From a virus, in IMG/VR virus record IMGVR_UViG_3300017960_000001, positions 1-64,000 of that record: a DNA stretch of 64,000 nt, one strand, 5' to 3'. The notes under the pieces were generated by a model that worked only from the letters and a program-made list of their open reading frames with translations, was not told where the DNA came from and did not search any database. Of the stretch, positions 60,236-64,000 are shown in pieces. The position numbers and the translations under genes were made by a program. How positions within the stretch are numbered: position 1 is the first letter of the stretch; every line of letters starts with the position of its first letter.

Positions 60236-60300
60236 GAAAAACGACAGGCACCTGCTTATTTTTGTTGACACGGCCGGCGGACCGCGTTACATTCCTACAC
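60236..60300 (+). promoter_or_regulatory. terminator-promoter cassette, copy 6
   Basis: Five A, CAG...CTG stem (CAGGCACCTG, 60245-60254), TTATTTTT. TTGACA 60265-60270, 17-base spacer, TACATT 60288-60293, seven bases to ATGATG at 60301. Like copy 1 it has the better -10 and lacks the TGn extension. It resets transcription after the tail operon. Confidence 0.8.
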
Positions 60301-60333
60301 ATGATGACGCACACACAAACCCCGGAGGATGCC

Positions 60334-60534
60334 ATGGCCGACGACATCAATCACGTTGAGCTGGAAATGAAAGCCCGCAACTGCACCGACGCCGAACTGA
60401 TATTCATGCGGGACGACGCCGGCGCCGCGTGGCGCGCGATGCCGGACAATCCCAAGGCCAAATTCTACCGGTGGGAAATGTGCTACGCCTGCAACGAAAT
60501 CGCCCGCCGCGGGTTGTCCGCGGACGGTTGCTAG
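60334..60534 (+). CDS. hypothetical small early protein
   Basis: Encodes 66 residues from the ATG after GGAGGATGCC; the cassette ATG at 60301 is in frame and adds MMTHTQTPEDA. Helical pattern (VELEMKARNCTDAELIFMRD; KFYRWEMCYACNEIARRG) with a C-terminal CxxC pair. Function unknown. Confidence 0.6.
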   Translation: MADDINHVELEMKARNCTDAELIFMRDDAGAAWRAMPDNPKAKFYRWEMCYACNEIARRGLSADGC

Positions 60535-60546
60535 AAAGGGGGCGCC

Positions 60547-60852
60547 ATGCGCGCACCGATCGATTCCGTCGCCCGTTTCTGTAACGCCCTGCTGGACCGC
60601 GTCGTTTCCGCGGTCCTAATCGCCGGGCCCGACACCCGGATCGGCCGGGCGCGCGTCGCGCTCGGCAACGACCAGCTGGCAGCGATCACGTCGGACGTGA
60701 TGCGCCCGCTGCTCAAGGACGCGCTCCACGGCGACCGCTACGCCGAGGACCGGGCCGCCGTGGTCGACGGGATCTACGGGGCCGAGGCTGCGTTCGCCGC
60801 GGCGATCATCGCCGACGCGGTCAAGGGGATCGGCGACCGCTGCCCCGCGTAG
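60547..60852 (+). CDS. hypothetical helical protein
   Basis: Encodes 101 residues with GAAAGGGGGCGCC before the ATG. Mostly helix (SVARFCNALLDRVVSAVLIA; AAVVDGIYGAEAAFAAAIIA). No family recognised. Second and last gene of the copy-6 unit. Confidence 0.5.
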   Translation: MRAPIDSVARFCNALLDRVVSAVLIAGPDTRIGRARVALGNDQLAAITSDVMRPLLKDALHGDRYAEDRAAVVDGIYGAEAAFAAAIIADAVKGIGDRCPA

Positions 60853-60865
60853 AGCCTACCCTTCA

Positions 60866-60930
60866 GAAAAAACGACAGGCACCGTATTCTTTTTGTTGAC
60901 ACGGCGGGCGGGGCGTGCAATGATGTTCTC
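60866..60930 (+). promoter_or_regulatory. terminator-promoter cassette, copy 7
   Basis: Six A, weak or no stem (CAGGCACCG), then ATTCTTTTTG. TTGACA 60896-60901, 17-base spacer ending GTGC (TGn), AATGAT 60919-60924, ATGATG at 60931. This is the one copy with a decayed stem. Confidence 0.75.
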
Positions 60931-60969
60931 ATGATGACGGACACACAAACCAACGCAACGGAGGAAAAA

Positions 60970-61488
60970 ATGCCGACCCTGACCAACGACGAAGCCGCCC
61001 TGGCAATCACCGCGATCGAGCACTACATCAACACGCTTCACCACATGGCGGGGGACACCAACCCCGACCACGCCAAGGCGTTGCACGCCCGCGCCGACGA
61101 GTTGCGGGGGGTCCACCGCTCGCTGCTGAAGTCCGACGAGCCGGGGACCGACGCGGACACCGACGCCGACACGAACACCGCCCCCGACGAGGACGCGATG
61201 AAGGACGCCGCCGCGGCCGAGTTCGGGATCACCCGGACCAGCCTCGATGTGCTGCTCGACTACGCCGGCGACGCCGGAAATTGGAGCGGGTCGCCGTTGG
61301 TCGGTGGCAACGTCGGCGGGACGAAAGAAGAACGGGGCAACCTGACCCAACTGAAAAAGGCCGGGCTGATTTCGACGTGGGTGGAGGAGGGGAATTCGTG
61401 GGTGGACTTCACCCCGAAGGCCGCCGACGCGATCCGCGCCGCCGGCGACACCAAGCTGGCCGACTACATCGCCACCGTTGCCCGCTAG
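60970..61488 (+). CDS. hypothetical protein with D/T linker and C-terminal winged-helix-like domain
   Basis: Encodes 172 residues from the ATG after CGGAGGAAAAA; the cassette ATG at 60931 adds MMTDTQTNATEEK. N-terminal helices (ALAITAIEHYINTLHHMAGD), a DADTDADTNT linker (nt 61150-61184), then a C-terminal wHTH-like part (DVLLDYAGDAGNWSGSP; EERGNLTQLKKAGLISTWVE; WVDFTPKAADAIRAAG). May regulate phage genes; no family firmly assigned. Confidence 0.6.
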   Translation: MPTLTNDEAALAITAIEHYINTLHHMAGDTNPDHAKALHARADELRGVHRSLLKSDEPGTDADTDADTNTAPDEDAMKDAAAAEFGITRTSLDVLLDYAGDAGNWSGSPLVGGNVGGTKEERGNLTQLKKAGLISTWVEEGNSWVDFTPKAADAIRAAGDTKLADYIATVAR

Positions 61489-61497
61489 GAGGACACG

Positions 61498-62151
61498 ATG
61501 CGAAACGCAATAGGGAACAAGTACGAAGCGACCAAGGACGAACCCGCCACGGCGATCGCCAAGCGGATCCGCACGGACATCCGAGCCGCGGTCCGCGCCG
61601 GCGATCTCCCGGCCGAGCTTCGCGTGTCGGTCCGCACCGACCGGAGCACCTACCACGAATCGATCAGGATGGAGGTCACCGCCTACGACGGGCCGATCTG
61701 CAACCGGGTGTGGTTCGCCCGCAAGATGACCGGCGAGCACTTGCTGCTCAACGATTGCAACCGGCACGGGGTCGAGGCCGACGCGCTCCTCGCCAAGCTC
61801 ACCGCGATCGGCGACGCCTACAACTACGACAAGTCCGAGCCGGAAACGGACTACTGGAACACGCGCTTTTTCCAGACGGTGGATTACGCCCTCGCGCTCA
61901 CCGAGGACGACTACATCGCCGCCGCTCACGACGTCGCCGGGTGGACGTTGGGGGTGGAGAAAACGGCGCCCCGTTACGACGACGACGACCTGCTCTGGAC
62001 GGTGTTCGCCGAGCTACCCGGGGAGGTGATCCCGGGCAAGCCGGCGCCGGTCAAGCTGGCACTGGCGACGACCCCCGAGGCGGCCGACGAAACCGCCGAC
62101 TCGCTGGCCCGTCTGCCCCAGCTTGCGCTCGAGGGGGACCTGCCATGGTAA
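61498..62151 (+). CDS. LPD29-like (large polyvalent protein-associated) domain protein
   Basis: Encodes 217 residues with GAGGACACG before the ATG. TAIAKRIRTDIRAAVRAGDL, then ELRVSVRTDRSTYHESIRME and VTAYDGPICNRVWF, follow the LPD29 pattern I know from polyvalent proteins of phages and conjugative elements. The remainder holds WNTRFFQTVDYALALTEDDY and an acidic tail. LPD domains have no proven activity; they accompany early takeover or defence-evasion proteins. The next gene overlaps by 7 bases. Confidence 0.55.
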   Translation: MRNAIGNKYEATKDEPATAIAKRIRTDIRAAVRAGDLPAELRVSVRTDRSTYHESIRMEVTAYDGPICNRVWFARKMTGEHLLLNDCNRHGVEADALLAKLTAIGDAYNYDKSEPETDYWNTRFFQTVDYALALTEDDYIAAAHDVAGWTLGVEKTAPRYDDDDLLWTVFAELPGEVIPGKPAPVKLALATTPEAADETADSLARLPQLALEGDLPW

Positions 62152-62363
62152 CCGGTGATTGGATCGTCGAACGGGTCGATCGGACGGACGACATTCGCTA
62201 CCCGTTCAGGGTGATCGGCAGGTTGCGCGAAACCGGCGAGCTGTTCCGGTGGTGCGTCCCGTCGGTCGCCTCGAAACGCTACGACCTAAGGCTCGCTGAG
62301 ATGGACCAGAAAACGAGGGCGGCGGTGGACGTCGCCCGCTATCAACCGGAGGCTCAACAATGA
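62145..62363 (+). CDS. hypothetical small protein
   Basis: Encodes 72 residues; ATG at 62145 inside the end of the previous gene. Beta-rich start (DWIVERVDRTDDIRYPFRVI) and a helical C-terminus (LRLAEMDQKTRAAVDVARYQ). The stop overlaps the start of the response-regulator gene (ATGA). Partner or adaptor role unknown. Confidence 0.5.
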   Translation: MVTGDWIVERVDRTDDIRYPFRVIGRLRETGELFRWCVPSVASKRYDLRLAEMDQKTRAAVDVARYQPEAQQ

Positions 62364-62731
62364 AGCGGATTCTCTTGGTGGACGACAACGACCTCGTCCG
62401 GCGGTCCCTAGCCCGGGTGCTGTCCAGCACCGGCGTCGAGGTCGACACGGCGGACGACCTCACGAAAGCGGTGCTGCTCATGTGCGTCGCCGCCGACCTC
62501 TCTCCCTACGACGCAGTGATCTCCGACATGGACCTCGGCAACGGCCACGACGCCGGCGGGCTCGCCGTGCTCGAGGTGGCGCGTCGGATCCTGCCCGGCG
62601 CCCGCCGGGTGCTGGTTTCCGGGTCGACCTTCGAGGAGGGGCCGGTGCGGGAGGCGATCGACACCGGCGCCTGTGATCGGTTCCTCCCCAAACCATGCCG
62701 GGCGGACGACTTGCTGAAGGCCCTACTCTAA
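62360..62731 (+). CDS. stand-alone response-regulator receiver (CheY/Spo0F-type) protein
   Basis: Encodes 123 residues, only a REC domain. Acidic pocket D8 and D9 (ILLVDDND), phospho-acceptor D56 (DAVISDMDLGNG), switch Ser87 (VLVSGS) and Lys111 (FLPKPC) are all present, so a phosphorylatable receiver is expected. There is no output domain. Stand-alone receivers relay or drain phosphate from histidine kinases. In a phage this could intercept a host phosphorelay. ATGA overlap with the small gene upstream; the copy-8 cassette follows. Confidence 0.88.
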   Translation: MKRILLVDDNDLVRRSLARVLSSTGVEVDTADDLTKAVLLMCVAADLSPYDAVISDMDLGNGHDAGGLAVLEVARRILPGARRVLVSGSTFEEGPVREAIDTGACDRFLPKPCRADDLLKALL

Positions 62732-62747
62732 GCGGCCCACCGACCTC

Positions 62748-62805
62748 GCAAAATTTATTGCTTATTTTTGTTGACACGGCCGGTGCTGCGTGCCAAGATT
62801 TACTC
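62748..62805 (+). promoter_or_regulatory. terminator-promoter cassette, copy 8
   Basis: Stem GCAA (62748-62751)/TTGC (62758-62761) then TTATTTTT; the A-tract is reduced. TTGACA 62771-62776, 17-base spacer ending GTGC (TGn), CAAGAT 62794-62799, ATGATG at 62806. Here the leader ends at an own stop codon (see uORF). Confidence 0.78.
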
Positions 62806-62841
62806 ATGATGACGGACACACACACAACGGAGGGCAACTAA
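62806..62841 (+). CDS. 11-codon upstream ORF of cassette 8
   Basis: ATG ATG ACG GAC ACA CAC ACA ACG GAG GGC AAC, then TAA at 62839-62841, two bases before the next start. It encodes MMTDTHTTEGN. The GGAGG of the next gene lies inside it. In the other cassettes this leader is fused in frame to the gene, so this copy separates the leader from the protein and shows it need not be part of the product. Confidence 0.45.
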   Translation: MMTDTHTTEGN

Positions 62842-62843
62842 CC

Positions 62844-62942
62844 ATGGCGCTGAAAAAGAACGACCGCTCCCGCAAGACCCGCAAGTCTCACCACAAGAAG
62901 CTGCGCCGCCGCGCCGACCGCGCCGCGTGCGCCGGCCGCTAG
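62844..62942 (+). CDS. 32-residue very basic peptide
   Basis: ATG at 62844 with GGAGGGCAACTAACC upstream. Translates to MALKKNDRSRKTRKSHHKK and a second half LRRRADRAACAGR. About half the residues are Arg, Lys or His, with one Cys. It could bind nucleic acid or inhibit a host factor. Too short for family recognition. Supported by the strong ribosome site, cassette promoter and tight spacing to the next gene. Confidence 0.6.
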   Translation: MALKKNDRSRKTRKSHHKKLRRRADRAACAGR

Positions 62943-62952
62943 GGAGGGCACC

Positions 62953-64000
62953 ATGTACGCCGACACCAACGACACCAACACCGACCCCGCCGCCGACGCC
63001 GCGGCGGTGGTCGCCACCCCGGAAGCTCCCCCGACGTTTTGGTTCACCGCGGGCGAGCTAGATCACATCGACGACCTGCTGAAGCTGACCACGACGGGCA
63101 CCCCGTTCGCCGGGGCCAGCTGGCGCCGCACCGGGGAAAAGACCCACGTCGACCGGTACGGATACGAGGTCACGGTGTACGCGGTCGAGCTAATCGCCGA
63201 CGTGACCAGCTACCTTGAGATTCCAGACCACACGTTGATCGCCACCGCCAAGGCCGCGGCCGAGGGGGAATGGTTTGTGAACCTGCTCGGCGAGACGACC
63301 TACGCCGACATCGCCGAGGATTTGGACCCGCGGCGGTGCGATGTGTGCGGCATCCGGCACAACCGGACCAAGCTCTACATCATGGTCGAGGACGCCACCG
63401 GGGATCACGTTGTCACCGGCGGAACGTGCGCGCGGAAGTTCCGCAACGTCGACCTGCTCTCCGCGGTCGATGCGTGGTTCCGGCTCCGGTCCGAGGTCGC
63501 CGGCGACATCGACGAGAAAATGGACAAGCTCCGCGGGGCCCGCGACTTCTGGATCGAGCTTGCTGCGGCGGAACACATCGTCACCGAGCGCGGCTACGTT
63601 TCGGCCGCCGACGCCGAGGAAAAACGGACCACGTCGACCACCTCTGAATTGGTCTACTGGTGTGACCGCGGGTGGAAAGAAATGGACGCGAAAACCGCCC
63701 GCGGGATCTACACCCGGGCGACCGAGCTTATGGACGGCGGCGCCGCTGAACTGCTCGCTTGGATCGACGCCCGGAACGCCGATCGCCCGTCGTCGTTCTG
63801 GCACAATTGCGGGGTGGCACTCCGCACCGGCGACCCCGGCCGCGGCCGCGGGTTGGTAGCGTTCCTCGGTAGCGTCAAAATGAGGATCGCCGAGGACGCG
63901 ATCCGGGCCGCCCGCCCGCCGGCGAAAAACTACGCCGACGCCCCGCTCAAAAAGATGATCGACCTCGACGGGTGGTGGACGGTGCTCCGCTCCAAATGGT
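62953..64000 (+). CDS. partial phage protein with CxxC...C motif module (runs off the window)
   Basis: ATG at 62953 after GGGAGGGCACC; open to the end (349 codons, no stop). An N-terminal Asn/Asp/Thr/Ala linker is followed by a domain with FWFTAGELDHIDDLLKLTTT. RRCDVCGIRHNRTKLYIMVE and VVTGGTCARKFRN then make a CDxCG...GxxC module common in phage and plasmid proteins of unknown function. The rest is helical with several Trp (DFWIELAAAEHIVTERGYVS; WCDRGWKEMDAKTARG). Truncated by the window; function unknown. Confidence 0.6.
   Translation, partial: MYADTNDTNTDPAADAAAVVATPEAPPTFWFTAGELDHIDDLLKLTTTGTPFAGASWRRTGEKTHVDRYGYEVTVYAVELIADVTSYLEIPDHTLIATAKAAAEGEWFVNLLGETTYADIAEDLDPRRCDVCGIRHNRTKLYIMVEDATGDHVVTGGTCARKFRNVDLLSAVDAWFRLRSEVAGDIDEKMDKLRGARDFWIELAAAEHIVTERGYVSAADAEEKRTTSTTSELVYWCDRGWKEMDAKTARGIYTRATELMDGGAAELLAWIDARNADRPSSFWHNCGVALRTGDPGRGRGLVAFLGSVKMRIAEDAIRAARPPAKNYADAPLKKMIDLDGWWTVLRSKW

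Overview
The window is a single, gene-dense, very GC-rich stretch of a contractile-tailed (myovirus-type) bacteriophage genome. Every gene I support lies on the + strand. Family-level markers include a large terminase, a portal, a MuF-type minor head protein, an XkdF-type prohead protease, an HK97-fold capsid, a tail sheath and tube, a tape measure, and LysM, gpD-like, gpV-like, gp25-like, gpJ-like and gpI-like baseplate proteins. The host is probably an actinobacterium. This rests on high GC, DUF3560 and PAKK-type lysine tails, frequent GTG/TTG starts, and promoters placed so that an ATG falls at the expected transcription start (leaderless-style). This is an inference; nothing in the window names the host. 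I see no integrase, DNA polymerase, tRNA gene, CRISPR array or insertion sequence.

Layout. 1-1293: a small membrane protein, a promoter plus hairpin leader, a ribbon-helix-helix protein and an HTH protein that could be the small terminase. 1294-1760: a GC-rich gene-free gap with a small AT-rich palindromic island. 1761-9911: an early-type region of small, mostly unrecognised genes, divided into units by five copies of a terminator-promoter-leader cassette. It includes a DUF3560 protein, a DEDDh 3'-5' exonuclease and several small zinc-ribbon proteins. 9971-60055: one apparently continuous morphogenesis operon of about 50 kb, preceded by a promoter with the same -35/-10 spacing but without the leader. 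Its order is: small accessory genes, ParB-like protein, B12-type radical SAM protein, terminase, portal, MuF, protease/scaffold, capsid, a block of fibre and decoration proteins with a permuted NlpC/P60-like enzyme, head-tail connectors, sheath, tube, chaperone pair, tape measure, baseplate, and tail adhesins. 60236-64000: three more cassettes driving early-type genes, including a polyvalent-protein (LPD29-like) domain protein, a complete stand-alone response-regulator receiver protein, a 32-residue very basic peptide, and a partial gene with a CxxC...C module running off the window.

The most striking system is the set of eight cassettes. Each pairs a small A-tract/stem/T-tract hairpin with TTGAC(A/G), exactly 17 bases, a -10 hexamer, and then ATGATG at about +1. 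In six cassettes the conserved ATGATG leader is fused in frame to a gene that also has its own downstream ATG. Leader length varies (33, 36, 36, 39, 39, 42 nt) but always by whole codons. This points to a phage-wide regulon with leaderless plus Shine-Dalgarno dual starts. Other unusual points are the phage receiver-domain protein, the ParB-radical SAM pair inside the packaging module, and a recurring beta-rich insert domain shared by a connector, the tail sheath and a baseplate protein. The virion proteins are also heavily decorated with Fn3/IPT/Ig-like domains.
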